From NCBI GenBank assembly GCA_018222835.1, contig JAAEZN010000023.1:1-42749 (forward strand): 42,749 nucleotides of DNA, given 5' to 3'. The translations under genes and the position numbers were made by a program. Under the pieces are notes generated by a model. The model was not told the origin of the DNA, did no database searches, and saw only the letters and a list, made by a program, of their open reading frames with translations. This document shows positions 22,815 through 30,978 of this stretch, piece after piece. The DNA is from Algicola sp. (GTDB lineage: Bacteria > Bacteroidota > Bacteroidia > Flavobacteriales > Flavobacteriaceae). Each line of letters starts with the position of its first letter. Position 1 is the first letter of the stretch.

Positions 22815-23445
22815 ATCTCCACTTTTTTAGTTTCTCTCTTTTACTGATCGGTATGGCTTGGTTTTTCAGTGCCAATTGCAGCACATCATTATTTTTGGTT
22901 TTGGCATACAGTAAATCATAGAATTGTTTTACCGTTAAAGGGCTTTCCGATGTTTTTACAAGCTCCATAACATCGCCCGTTTTTACGGCCCCTGGTTCCA
23001 AAATCCGAACATAGGTGCCAGGAAACCCATGGTCTATAAATTGCTTGATAATGTTTTGGTCCTCAAAACGAATCCCTAGTTTGTAACAGGGTTCTCTGGG
23101 CTGAGTTATTTGTACCAGAGCAGAACCTAGTTGATAAGTGCTTCCGATTCTAATTTGAGATTCGTCCAACCCCTCAACGGTTAAATTTTCGCCAAACATG
23201 CCCCAGTTCCATTCCAGATGCGGATATTTTTCTTTCCAATACGCGTAACGATCGGAAGAAAACAGATAAGCAGCCTTGTAGATGCCGCCATGGTATTTTC
23301 TATCTACTACTGTATCACCTTGAACATCCGTACTCTCCAGCAAAATAGGTTCGTCAACAGGGTACTTGTAAATGCCGGTGGTTGTTTCTTTGCCGTTCCA
23401 TACTATTTTAGTGGGATTGCCGAGGTTGGTGGAAATTATTTTCAT
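22813..23445 (-). CDS. MOSC domain protein (YiiM-like)
   Basis: The 210-residue cytoplasmic protein has the MOSC (molybdenum cofactor sulfurase C-terminal) fold and is close in length to E. coli YiiM (224). Landmarks are DVQGDTVVDRKYHGG, where the family binds the cofactor phosphate, WGMFGENLTVEGL, and the conserved cysteine in ITQPREPCYKLG. YiiM homologues reduce N-hydroxylated bases using molybdenum cofactor; that activity here is inferred from family membership. It begins 67 bp after the DUF6249-like gene, with a terminator between, so it needs its own promoter, which I could not identify. Confidence 0.88.
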   Translation of the reverse strand: MKIISTNLGNPTKIVWNGKETTTGIYKYPVDEPILLESTDVQGDTVVDRKYHGGIYKAAYLFSSDRYAYWKEKYPHLEWNWGMFGENLTVEGLDESQIRIGSTYQLGSALVQITQPREPCYKLGIRFEDQNIIKQFIDHGFPGTYVRILEPGAVKTGDVMELVKTSESPLTVKQFYDLLYAKTKNNDVLQLALKNQAIPISKREKLKKWR

Positions 23446-23456
23446 AATGGCAAGTT

Positions 23457-23484
23457 ATAAAAAACCACCGCTTATAACGGTGGT
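23457..23484 (-). terminator. Rho-independent terminator of the DUF6249-like gene
   Basis: Read on the minus strand, ACCACCG (23478-23484) pairs with CGGTGGT (23464-23470) around a 7-base loop, followed by a T-run at 23458-23463. It sits about 30 bp beyond the stop of the gene at 23513 and only 12 bp before the MOSC start codon. Confidence 0.88.
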
Positions 23485-23512
23485 CCTCAATTTTAATTTA
23501 GAAAAGAAAATT

Positions 23513-23866
23513 TTAATCGTTCTTTTCCAATTTTTTGGTCATGTTAAATCCTACCATTAGGCCAACTCCGGCCAACAGGAAGATTGTTCCCGGATAGGCG
23601 ACTTCTTCATCCACGCCCAAGCTGTAGTGCAAAATGGACGCCACAAAAATGGCAATTCCGATACCCATCAACAATAAGGAAAGGTTTAGAATGATGATTT
23701 TCCAGAACGGTGCTGCACCTTCTTGTCTTCCTTTCATAAAAATACTGGCGTCGGCACCTTTTTCTATAAGGGCCAATCGCTCTTTGTTCCTTGTTGAAAA
23801 ATAGAGGTATGCAATGGCAAAAAAGACTCCAAAAATTATTGGTAAAATGATTACTTCAGATCCCAT
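23513..23866 (-). CDS. small membrane protein, DUF6249-like
   Basis: The 117-residue inner-membrane protein has three hydrophobic segments (about residues 5-23, 52-76 and 88-108), with a basic cytoplasmic loop between the first two that contains NKERLALIEKGAD, a motif seen in the DUF6249 family. Function is unknown. It is transcribed away from the second ECF sigma gene, and its upstream region carries TGTAACC-N16-CGTC in exactly the form found in front of that sigma gene, so it is probably a target of that sigma factor. It has its own terminator. Confidence 0.78.
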   Translation of the reverse strand: MGSEVIILPIIFGVFFAIAYLYFSTRNKERLALIEKGADASIFMKGRQEGAAPFWKIIILNLSLLLMGIGIAIFVASILHYSLGVDEEVAYPGTIFLLAGVGLMVGFNMTKKLEKND

Positions 23867-23914
23867 AACAGTTCGTTTTAATGATTGTTCATAATTTATT
23901 TGTTCATAACCTAT

Positions 23915-23941
23915 GACGATGGTTTTCTGAATTAGGTTACA
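23915..23941 (-). promoter_or_regulatory. putative ECF promoter TGTAACC-N16-CGTC, leftward
   Basis: On the minus strand TGTAACC (23941-23935), 16 bases and CGTC (23918-23915) fit an ECF promoter. The predicted transcript starts near 23907, about 40 bases before the ATG at 23866. It is the mirror partner of the element at 23966-23992. Confidence 0.65.
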
Positions 23942-23975
23942 TATTTTTAGAAATATTATTTTACGTGTAACCTAA
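23932..23975. repeat. 10-bp perfect inverted repeat TTAGGTTACA / TGTAACCTAA
   Basis: The arms 23932-23941 and 23966-23975 are perfect complements separated by 24 bp. Each arm is the -35 part of one of two divergent ECF-type promoters. The spacer holds an additional small palindrome, ATATTT-TTAG-AAATAT (23941-23956). Confidence 0.9.
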
Positions 23976-23992
23976 GTAGCGTTTTTAGCGTC
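23966..23992 (+). promoter_or_regulatory. putative ECF promoter TGTAACC-N16-CGTC, rightward
   Basis: TGTAACC at 23966-23972, a 16-base spacer and CGTC at 23989-23992. The predicted start of transcription is about 23999-24001, at the ATG of the sigma factor (24002), so the message would be leaderless or nearly so. It suggests autoregulation of the second ECF sigma gene. Confidence 0.6.
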
Positions 23993-24001
23993 CAATGAGC
24001 A

Positions 24002-24580
24002 ATGCTGACCAACAAGGAAAAAGAACTGATCTCGAAAATACGCAAGGGCAATACCCGTGCGTTCTCGGATTTTGTGGACAGTTATAAGGATTTGGTGTTT
24101 ACATTGTCCATTAGGATGCTTGGCAGTAGGGAAGAAGCAGAAGAAGTGTCGCAAGATGTATTTATTAAGGTATATAAATCCTTGTCTAATTTTAAAGGAG
24201 ATTCCAAATTATCCACATGGATTTATAGAATTGCATACAACTCGTGCTTGGATAGAATCAAGAAAAATAAAAAGAAAAGAATATATAGCGAGTTGGATCA
24301 GGTGGACCAAATTGCCTATGCAGAGATTGATACGGCCTTGGATAATATGATGAGGGCAGAAAGAAGCAGATTAGTAGAGCAATGCCTATTGCAATTATCT
24401 ACAGAAGATGCTGGAGTCCTTACTTTGTTTTATCTTGAGGAGAAGAGTCTACAGGAAATGGAGGAAACTACAAATCTTCCGGTAAATACATTAAAAGTGA
24501 GGTTGTTTAGGGCCAGAAAAAGATTGGCCTCGATTATGGAAAAAAATTTAAACAAAGAAATATTGCAGAGCAATGGATAA
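24002..24580 (+). CDS. ECF-type RNA polymerase sigma factor (RpoE-like)
   Basis: The 192-residue extracytoplasmic-function sigma factor has region 2 around residues 20-90 (DLVFTLSIRMLGSREEAEEV then FKGDSKLSTWIYRIAYNSCLD) and region 4 around 125-180 (LPVNTLKVRLFRARKRL at its end). It resembles the RpoE-type group more closely than does the sigma factor at 11589. The stop overlaps the next gene by 8 bases, the usual coupling of sigma and regulator. No other in-frame ATG gives a complete region 2, so this start is firm. The upstream region holds a divergent pair of ECF promoter elements. Confidence 0.94.
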   Translation: MLTNKEKELISKIRKGNTRAFSDFVDSYKDLVFTLSIRMLGSREEAEEVSQDVFIKVYKSLSNFKGDSKLSTWIYRIAYNSCLDRIKKNKKKRIYSELDQVDQIAYAEIDTALDNMMRAERSRLVEQCLLQLSTEDAGVLTLFYLEEKSLQEMEETTNLPVNTLKVRLFRARKRLASIMEKNLNKEILQSNG

Positions 24581-24983
24581 GCAAGAAGATAAAAAACTGG
24601 AGGCTTTGATCGATAAATTCATGGAAGAGGTCCCGATGGAGTCACCTTCTGTAGATTTTACACAAAACGTACTGCAAAAACTAAAGGACGAAGCCCCTAA
24701 AGAAGTTTTTAAGTACAAACCGATTTTATCTGGAAGAACTTTGTTCTTCGGGTTTATTGCATTTGTAGCGTTGCTGGTGTTTACAGGTTCGCAATTAGGA
24801 TTGGACAGTGACCAAGGTTGGTTTAAAAACATAAAGATGGATGCTTGGTTCCAGATGGACTGGCGGTGGATGGGCGGTTTTTCATCTTCCAAAACCATGG
24901 TATATGCATTTTTATTCCTTGGACTATTATTTTTTGTCCAGGTACCTTGGTTAAAAAAACAGCTGGATAGTAAGGTTTTTTAG
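24573..24983 (+). CDS. two-helix membrane protein, probable anti-sigma factor
   Basis: The 136-residue product has an acidic cytoplasmic N-terminus (DKKLEALIDKFMEEVPMESP, residues about 6-25, then FTQNVLQKL), a membrane helix at about 55-72, a Trp-rich external loop (WFKNIKMDAWFQMDWRWMGG) and a second helix at about 108-125. There are no cysteines. The N-terminal helix motif followed by a membrane anchor is typical of regulators encoded directly after Bacteroidota ECF sigma genes. The anti-sigma role is inferred from the 8-base overlap and topology. Its end overlaps the convergent DoxX gene by 4 bases. Confidence 0.72.
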   Translation: MDKQEDKKLEALIDKFMEEVPMESPSVDFTQNVLQKLKDEAPKEVFKYKPILSGRTLFFGFIAFVALLVFTGSQLGLDSDQGWFKNIKMDAWFQMDWRWMGGFSSSKTMVYAFLFLGLLFFVQVPWLKKQLDSKVF

Positions 24984-25336
24984 AGGTAAGCGTAAAAATA
25001 TGCCCAATACATCAAAAAGAATTGAAGAGGGATTCGAAGAGCCAATATCCACTTGGGAATGCCTGCAGATGCCTTTTGGCCAGATAGCATGTAAAAATGA
25101 ACCATTAAGAACACGGCCAACATTAAAATAATGCCAAAGGAACTTAATTTTCTTGTGCTATCGAAGCAAAGACCTATGCCCAATAAAATTTCGGAAATGC
25201 CACTTAAATATACCAAAAGTTTATGCTTGGGCAGATAAAGGGGCATAATCCGCATGTACATTTTAGGTTTTATAAAATGCATGGTTCCGGCAAAAACATA
25301 CATTCCGGCCATTGCATAAAGGTGCCATGGAATCAT
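24980..25336 (-). CDS. DoxX-family membrane protein
   Basis: The 118-residue inner-membrane protein has four hydrophobic helices and the DoxX/MauE-like pattern: an early FAGTMHFIKP, SGISEILLGIGL in helix two and a Tyr/Trp-rich final helix. The function of such small DoxX proteins is not settled; links to quinone chemistry or thiol redox have been proposed for relatives. It starts 5 bp after the stop of the 456-residue membrane protein gene and is co-transcribed with it. It meets the ECF operon tail-to-tail, with a 4-base overlap and no terminator. Confidence 0.82.
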   Translation of the reverse strand: MIPWHLYAMAGMYVFAGTMHFIKPKMYMRIMPLYLPKHKLLVYLSGISEILLGIGLCFDSTRKLSSFGIILMLAVFLMVHFYMLSGQKASAGIPKWILALRIPLQFFLMYWAYFYAYL

Positions 25337-25341
25337 AATAC

Positions 25342-26712
25342 TTAGTTTTTAAAATACCAAAACGGCAATATGGCATCGGTAACTGTAACAATGGAATCTT
25401 TCTCCTTTCGTTTTCGTCTTAAACGAATCATATGTTTACCTTCCTCAAGGGTTGAGATTTTAAGATAGGTCTCAAACCCAAGAATGTTGTTTATTCCGGT
25501 GGTTACTATAAAGTCTTCGTCCATATCGAGAGTGTCGATTCGGAAGGAATATATTTCGTTGAATGTTTTTAAGTATATTTTACGAATACTGTCTTTTTGA
25601 CGGGTACTGGTAATCTCGTCGCTCCAGTTTGAGGTTATTTTTATGCTGCTGGTAAGTCCTCTGCGGTCTTTTTCCGGAGTCAATGAATCGTTGAAGGCAA
25701 ATACGCGGTCTTCCAGATTTTCTGAAAATGGCACAAAAACATTCAAATAGGGTTCGGTAATAACTTTGGAAGGGATAACGATGCGACCAGGAAAATCCCC
25801 TTCTTCTGTCATCATGTCCAAATAGTTTTCCTTTTTGGCAAATATGCTGGACGACCTTTGATCTTTATCCAGATAGTTGGACTGTCTGTATTCTAAACTG
25901 GTTATCAGTAAAATTGCGATATAGATCGGTGCTAAAAGCAGGGTCAACCTTTTACCGAACCGGTTGTCCAAAAAATTATATACCAACGGACGGTAAAGAA
26001 AGGATAGGGTAAGAAAACTAAAGACCCAGTAAATGGGAAAATATATTAGCGAGATCCATTTCTTCTTTTTTAACCAGCCTTGGGTAATAAAATCGAAAAA
26101 GGTCAGAAACATGCCGAAAACAATAAAGACAATCAATATGGCACCGAATGTACTGGCAAATTTTTCGGGCAAAATATCGCTTTCAATGATATAGTTGGCC
26201 ACTAATACAATCGAAATAATGATCATGGTCATGGCAAGCACGTAGAAAATCAACAGGAAGGATATAGCGAACAATACACTGCAATAATTTTCCAGATTGG
26301 CAATGTAGCGATCAAAAGAAACGATCCGTTTTTTTAGGTATTTGGTAAAACGCTCGGAATAGCGTAGCCGCTCAAATTCAATGTCACCGGATACATAGCG
26401 GAGACCAAGCGCTCCGATCCATAACCCTCTTAGGATTACGTGTAACAATAGGTTGAACAACAAGATGGAACAGGCAATGTTTAAGATAAAATAAAATACC
26501 AAGCGATAGATTTGGTCTTCGTTTTGGGCATTGACCATTTCTATCCGAAGTGGTTCGTAGGCCGTAAAGAGCCCAAAAATGGCAAAACCAGAAATAATAA
26601 GTTCCAGTTCCCAGCTTTGCTGCTGTAAGGAGTCCAGAAGCTTTTTAAAAGTTGGACTATTGTAATCGTTGTTGCCCACGGTTTGATCGGTTTGTTGATC
26701 CAAGATAGGCAT
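25342..26712 (-). CDS. large multi-pass membrane protein, unknown function
   Basis: I do not recognise the family of this 456-residue protein. The N-terminal two thirds contain about six hydrophobic helices (near residues 35-55, 70-98, 145-175, 185-210, 225-245 and 260-275). The last 180 residues are soluble, strand-rich and probably periplasmic. Its ATG directly follows the T-run of the htpG terminator, so its 5' leader is that terminator or a promoter inside it. It is the first gene of a two-gene unit with the DoxX gene. The first ATG is needed to include the first membrane helix. Confidence 0.72.
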   Translation of the reverse strand: MPILDQQTDQTVGNNDYNSPTFKKLLDSLQQQSWELELIISGFAIFGLFTAYEPLRIEMVNAQNEDQIYRLVFYFILNIACSILLFNLLLHVILRGLWIGALGLRYVSGDIEFERLRYSERFTKYLKKRIVSFDRYIANLENYCSVLFAISFLLIFYVLAMTMIIISIVLVANYIIESDILPEKFASTFGAILIVFIVFGMFLTFFDFITQGWLKKKKWISLIYFPIYWVFSFLTLSFLYRPLVYNFLDNRFGKRLTLLLAPIYIAILLITSLEYRQSNYLDKDQRSSSIFAKKENYLDMMTEEGDFPGRIVIPSKVITEPYLNVFVPFSENLEDRVFAFNDSLTPEKDRRGLTSSIKITSNWSDEITSTRQKDSIRKIYLKTFNEIYSFRIDTLDMDEDFIVTTGINNILGFETYLKISTLEEGKHMIRLRRKRKEKDSIVTVTDAILPFWYFKN

Positions 26713-26745
26713 AAAATAAAAAAGTCGCTCATTTTGAGCGACTTT
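26713..26745 (-). terminator. htpG terminator abutting the next start codon
   Basis: On the minus strand AAAGTCGCTCA (26745-26735) pairs with TGAGCGACTTT (26731-26721) around a 3-base loop, followed by T-rich TTTTTATTTT that runs to the ATG at 26712. The stem is strong. The following gene has no other leader. Confidence 0.9.
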
Positions 26746-26772
26746 GCTAGATTGTTTGTAAATATGATCAAA

Positions 26773-28659
26773 CTATTTGATCATATCGTAGCTGCGGGAA
26801 ATAAACTTGGTAAGTTCCTCTCCTTTTAGGAGTCCTTTGGATAATCTTGCCAAATCCAAGGATTGATTGATCAGCCTTTCCCGCTTTTTTGCAGTTTTGG
26901 TATTCAGGATTTCGCCCACCAATTCGTGGTTGGTGTTTACGATAAGATTGTACATATCGGGCATGTTCCCCATACCAAACATACCACCGCCACCAGTTTG
27001 CTGCATCTCTTTCATTCGGCGCATAAATTCGGGTTCGGTGATAATAAACGGTGAAGCGCTGCTTTCCATGGCTTCCAATTGAATAGTATATCCCTTATCG
27101 GAAATTACTTTTTCCAAATCAGCCTTTAGGTTGTCCTTTTCCTCATCGGACAATTTGGAAATGGCCGTCTCCTCTTTTTTGATAAGGTTGTCTATATGGT
27201 CCGAATCCACACGCACAAAGGATAGGTTCTCTTTGGAGGTTTCCAACTTCTGCATCAAATGCGGAACAATTGGAGAGTCCAAAAGCAATACTTCGTAACC
27301 TTTTGCCTTGGCAGCTTCGATATAGCTATGCTGTGCCTCTTTGTCGGAGGTGTACAGAACCACCAATTTATCATCCTTGTCGGTTTGGTTGTCCTTGATC
27401 TTGGCTTCCAGTTCTTCAAAAGTAAAGTAGTCGCCATCAACTGTAGGATAGAGTGCAAACTTGTCCGCCTTTTCAAAGAATTTATCTTCGGAAAGCATAC
27501 CGTATTCGATCACAACTTTAATATCGTTCCATTTTTGCTCAAAATCCTCACGATTGTTTTTAAAGAGGGAGCTCAATTTATCCGCTACTTTTCTGGTGAT
27601 ATAGGACGATATCTTTTTAACGGCGCCATCTGCCTGCAAATAAGACCTTGAAACATTCAATGGGATATCCGGAGAGTCTATGACCCCTTTTAACATGGTC
27701 AAAAACTCTGGCACGATGCCTTCAACATTATCTGTTACGAACACTTGGTTCTGGTATAGTTGAATTCTGTCCTTTTGGATGTTAAGGTCGTTCGATAACT
27801 TGGGGAAGTACAAAATACCCGTTAAGTTAAAAGGGTAATCTACATTAAGATGTATGTGGAACAGGGGTTCCTCGAACTGCATCGGGTATAGTTCCCTGTA
27901 AAAACTTTTGTAGTCATCATCACTTAAATCCGTAGGCTGTTTGGTCCATGCTGGATTTGGGTTGTTGATGATATTGTCCATCTCTTGGGTCGGTGCAGGG
28001 TCCTCTTCTTTTGCGTCTTCTGGTTTAGGAAGTGTCTCGGTTTTTGTTCCGAATTTAATCGGAATGGGCATAAACTTGTTGTACTTCACTAAAAGCTCCC
28101 GGATTCTGGCATCTTCCAAAAACTCGGTGGAATCTTCGGCAATATGAAGAATAATTTCCGTTCCTCTATCTGCTTTGTCACTAGGTTCAAGCGAGAATTC
28201 GGGAGAACCATCACAGCTCCAATGAACTGCCGGTTCATCTTTGTGGCTCTTTGTTAGGATCTCCACTTTCTCCGCAACCATAAACGCAGAGTAGAACCCA
28301 AGGCCAAAATGCCCAATGATCCCAGCATCTTTGCCAGCATCTTTATACTTGTCCAAAAATTCTTCAGCACCGGAAAAAGCTACTTCGTTGATGTACTTTT
28401 TCACTTCATCCTCCGTCATCCCAATACCTTGGTCGATTATATGGATACGTTTATTGTCCTTGTCCACTTTTACCTCGATCATTGGGTTGCCATATTCTAC
28501 CTTGGCCTCACCAATAGATGTAAGGTGTTTTAGTTTGAGGGTCGCATCCGTAGCGTTGGAAATAAGTTCCCTTAAAAAAATCTCGTGATCACTGTATAGA
28601 AATTTTTTGATCAAAGGAAAAATGTTCTCTACTGAAACATTGATTTTACCTGTTGCCAT
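26773..28659 (-). CDS. htpG: molecular chaperone HtpG (Hsp90)
   Basis: This cytosolic ATP-dependent chaperone is a homodimer of 628 residues, similar to E. coli HtpG (624). The N-terminal GHKL ATPase shows ELISNATDATLKLKHL, the ATP-lid region IDQGIGMTEDEV and HFGLGFYSAFMVA. The middle domain includes RDNVEGI-type TDNVEGIVPEFL and the catalytic-loop Arg in LNVSRSYLQ. The C-terminal domain carries a Gly/Met-rich insert (TGGGGMFGMGNM) before the dimer helices. It is followed by a strong terminator. No heat-shock operator (CIRCE) is visible upstream. Confidence 0.97.
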   Translation of the reverse strand: MATGKINVSVENIFPLIKKFLYSDHEIFLRELISNATDATLKLKHLTSIGEAKVEYGNPMIEVKVDKDNKRIHIIDQGIGMTEDEVKKYINEVAFSGAEEFLDKYKDAGKDAGIIGHFGLGFYSAFMVAEKVEILTKSHKDEPAVHWSCDGSPEFSLEPSDKADRGTEIILHIAEDSTEFLEDARIRELLVKYNKFMPIPIKFGTKTETLPKPEDAKEEDPAPTQEMDNIINNPNPAWTKQPTDLSDDDYKSFYRELYPMQFEEPLFHIHLNVDYPFNLTGILYFPKLSNDLNIQKDRIQLYQNQVFVTDNVEGIVPEFLTMLKGVIDSPDIPLNVSRSYLQADGAVKKISSYITRKVADKLSSLFKNNREDFEQKWNDIKVVIEYGMLSEDKFFEKADKFALYPTVDGDYFTFEELEAKIKDNQTDKDDKLVVLYTSDKEAQHSYIEAAKAKGYEVLLLDSPIVPHLMQKLETSKENLSFVRVDSDHIDNLIKKEETAISKLSDEEKDNLKADLEKVISDKGYTIQLEAMESSASPFIITEPEFMRRMKEMQQTGGGGMFGMGNMPDMYNLIVNTNHELVGEILNTKTAKKRERLINQSLDLARLSKGLLKGEELTKFISRSYDMIK

Positions 28660-28988
28660 CGTTTTGTTGTTTTATTCTTTTTATTGCTTATTGGTCAAAA
28701 AAAATACCAGAATGATAAATATGACAAACTGACATTTGAATGTAAAAGATGCTATGGATATCATTTTTTAACAAAACTTTGTTTATTAAATATTAAAAAA
28801 GATTAAACAAAACGTGTATCTTTACTTTGTTATGGGATAATTGCTATGAAATAGTATTACTATAACAAGTTTATTTATTGGTTAGGTTGTGAAAATGCAC
28901 TTTCGCTCGGAAGTGCATTTTCTTTGAAAGTTCGATTTATCACCGGCCAATACCATATTTTAAAGAACCTTTTTAAAAACACATCAAA
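28660..28988. other. 329-bp divergent gap between htpG and the TetR-like gene
   Basis: The gap is AT-rich and must contain the htpG promoter (leftward) and the promoter of the regulator-kinase pair (rightward). I find no exact TAnnTTTG on the proper strand; TTACTTTG (28822-28829, plus) is one base off. A 12-bp perfect hairpin is at 28891-28922. No open frame with gene-like features is present. Confidence 0.6.
28891..28922 (+). other. strong hairpin in the leader of the TetR-like/AarF operon
   Basis: GAAAATGCACTT (28891-28902) is perfectly complementary to AAGTGCATTTTC (28911-28922), with the loop TCGCTCGG. It is followed by TTTG, a short T-run. It lies 66 bp upstream of the first gene of a rightward operon, with no gene before it, so it would be an attenuator, an RNA leader structure or the end of a small RNA. 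Confidence 0.7.
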
Positions 28989-29645
28989 ATGGCAAATACT
29001 TCAAAATCCAAAATTACCGAAGATAAAATTGTTGACTTGTTCATGGAATCTGTATTGGAGCATGAAAAGATGCCTAGTTCGATATATAAATTTTGTAAGG
29101 AGAACAAAATAAAGGAAGAAGAGTTCTATGCTTTTTTTGGCTCGTTGGATACACTCCAGAAATCAATATGGAGCAAATTTTTTGATAGTAGTTTTGAGTT
29201 GATCCAAAAAAGCAAGGATTACCCAGAAATGACAAACGAGGAGAAGATGCTTACTTTTTTCTACACCTTCTTCGAAAATTTGACACTTAATAGAAGCTAT
29301 GTTCTTTTTATAATGAAGGAACATAAATATTCCTTGGAAGGATTGAATCAGTTAAAAGGACTTCGCAAACGCTTCAAGGATTTTGCATCCACATTGATCG
29401 AGGAAAGAAATGAGGAGAAGAATCTAAAGATTTTAAAATTTAACGCTCCATTATTTTCTGAAGGGGCTTGGCTGCAATTTTTGTTCATTTTAAAGTTTTG
29501 GGCCGAAGATGGGTCGCCCGGATTGGAGAAAACAGATATTGCCATAGAGAAATCCGTGACTACCATTTTCCAGATTTTTGAGAACACATCTTTGGAAAAA
29601 ATTGTTGACCTAGGAAAGTTTCTATATAAAGAAAAATTCGTGTAA
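28989..29645 (+). CDS. TetR/AcrR-like regulator (Bacteroidota type)
   Basis: The 218-residue all-helical protein has a divergent N-terminal helix-turn-helix segment (about residues 10-60: ITEDKIVDLFMESVLEHEKM, IYKFCKENKIKEEEFYAFFG) and a helical C-terminal domain without recognisable ligand residues. The fold fits the TetR group, but the helix-turn-helix is atypical, so DNA binding is likely rather than certain. The gene ends 5 bp before the AarF-like kinase gene, forming a two-gene operon. A leader hairpin lies upstream at 28891-28922. Confidence 0.72.
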   Translation: MANTSKSKITEDKIVDLFMESVLEHEKMPSSIYKFCKENKIKEEEFYAFFGSLDTLQKSIWSKFFDSSFELIQKSKDYPEMTNEEKMLTFFYTFFENLTLNRSYVLFIMKEHKYSLEGLNQLKGLRKRFKDFASTLIEERNEEKNLKILKFNAPLFSEGAWLQFLFILKFWAEDGSPGLEKTDIAIEKSVTTIFQIFENTSLEKIVDLGKFLYKEKFV

Positions 29646-29650
29646 CGCTT

Positions 29651-30961
29651 ATGAAAACACTGGACACCATACCCACCGGTAAAATTGAGCGGGCCGGGAA
29701 ACTTGTAAAAACAGGCGTTAAAATAGGCGGTAACTATGTGAAGTATTATGGGAAAAAATTGGTCGATCCACAGATTTCCAGAGATACCTTGAACCAAGAC
29801 AATGCAGAGGACATTTATGATGGCTTAAAAAGTTTAAAGGGGAGTGCCCTAAAAGTAGCGCAAATGCTAAGCATGGAGAAAAATCTTTTGCCACGGGCTT
29901 ACGTGGAAAAGTTTTCCCTGTCGCAATTTTCAGTTCCGCCCTTGTCCGCCCCTTTGGTGCGTAAGACTTTCAAAAAATATTTGGATAAATATCCAGAACA
30001 GATTTTTGATGAATTTGAGAAGGATTCCGTTAATGCCGCAAGTATTGGTCAAGTGCATCGAGCCCAAAAGGACGGAAGGAAGTTGGCGGTCAAAATCCAA
30101 TACCCTGGAGTGGCCGAAAGTATAAGCAGTGATTTGGCGCTGGTAAAACCCGTGGCCATTAAAATGTTCAACTTAAAGGGCAAGGATTCAGAGAAATATT
30201 TTAAAGAAGTAGAGCATAAGCTTAAGGAGGAAACCGATTACATATTGGAACTGGAACAGAGTAGCGAAATAACTGCCGAATGCTCCGTAATCCCCAACAT
30301 GAAATTTCCAAAATATTATCGCGAACTCTCCAGCGAACGAATTCTGACCATGGATTGGATGGAGGGTGTCCATCTTGGTGAGTTTACCCAAAAAGAGTTT
30401 GATGCCCGACTAGGCAATACTTTAGGACAGGCACTTTGGGATTTTTATATGTTCCAGATTCACAAATTAAAGCGGGTACACGCCGATCCCCATCCGGGAA
30501 ATTTTTTGGTAAGTGATGAAGGTAAATTGATCGCCATCGACTTTGGTTGCATTAAACAAATACCGGATGATTTTTATGTGCCTTATTTTGAATTGGCCAA
30601 ACCGGAAAATATAAATAACGATGAGGTTTTTATGGAGAAACTCTATGAGCTCGAAATCCTGACGCCTACAGATTCGGAAGAGGAGCTCCGGTTTTTTACA
30701 GCCTTGTTCAAGGAAATGTTGACTATTTTTACATCACCTTTCCATAAGGAAACCTTCGATTTTGGTAATGAAGATTTCTGGACCAAAATTGCAAACTTGA
30801 GCGAGCGTTATTCCAAGGATGAACAGATTCGTAAAATGAACGGTAATCGAGGGTCGAAACACTTTTTATACATCAATCGTACATTTTTTGGACTTTACAA
30901 TCTCTTGCATGACCTAAAAGCAAGGGTAAATGTTAATTCCTACGAAGAATTTTTAGATTGA
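29651..30961 (+). CDS. ABC1/AarF (UbiB)-family atypical kinase
   Basis: The 436-residue member of the UbiB/ADCK protein-kinase-like family acts in isoprenoid-quinone or lipid biology in better-known organisms. The family KxGQ-like region KGSALKVAQMLSMEKNLLP is at about 60-80. The nucleotide-binding segment VNAASIGQVHRA and KIQYPGVAES follow, then the catalytic-loop equivalent HADPHPGNFLV and the metal-binding IDFGCIKQIP. No membrane helices stand out at the C-terminus, unlike E. coli UbiB. It is coupled to the TetR-like gene. The substrate is unknown. It ends at a bidirectional terminator. Confidence 0.9.
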   Translation: MKTLDTIPTGKIERAGKLVKTGVKIGGNYVKYYGKKLVDPQISRDTLNQDNAEDIYDGLKSLKGSALKVAQMLSMEKNLLPRAYVEKFSLSQFSVPPLSAPLVRKTFKKYLDKYPEQIFDEFEKDSVNAASIGQVHRAQKDGRKLAVKIQYPGVAESISSDLALVKPVAIKMFNLKGKDSEKYFKEVEHKLKEETDYILELEQSSEITAECSVIPNMKFPKYYRELSSERILTMDWMEGVHLGEFTQKEFDARLGNTLGQALWDFYMFQIHKLKRVHADPHPGNFLVSDEGKLIAIDFGCIKQIPDDFYVPYFELAKPENINNDEVFMEKLYELEILTPTDSEEELRFFTALFKEMLTIFTSPFHKETFDFGNEDFWTKIANLSERYSKDEQIRKMNGNRGSKHFLYINRTFFGLYNLLHDLKARVNVNSYEEFLD

Positions 30962-30978
30962 CTTTATGTTCAAATAAG

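Noticed and set aside
28924-29112. Plus-strand open frame of 62 codons before and inside the TetR-like gene
   Set aside because: It mostly overlaps the regulator gene in another frame and has no protein-like pattern.
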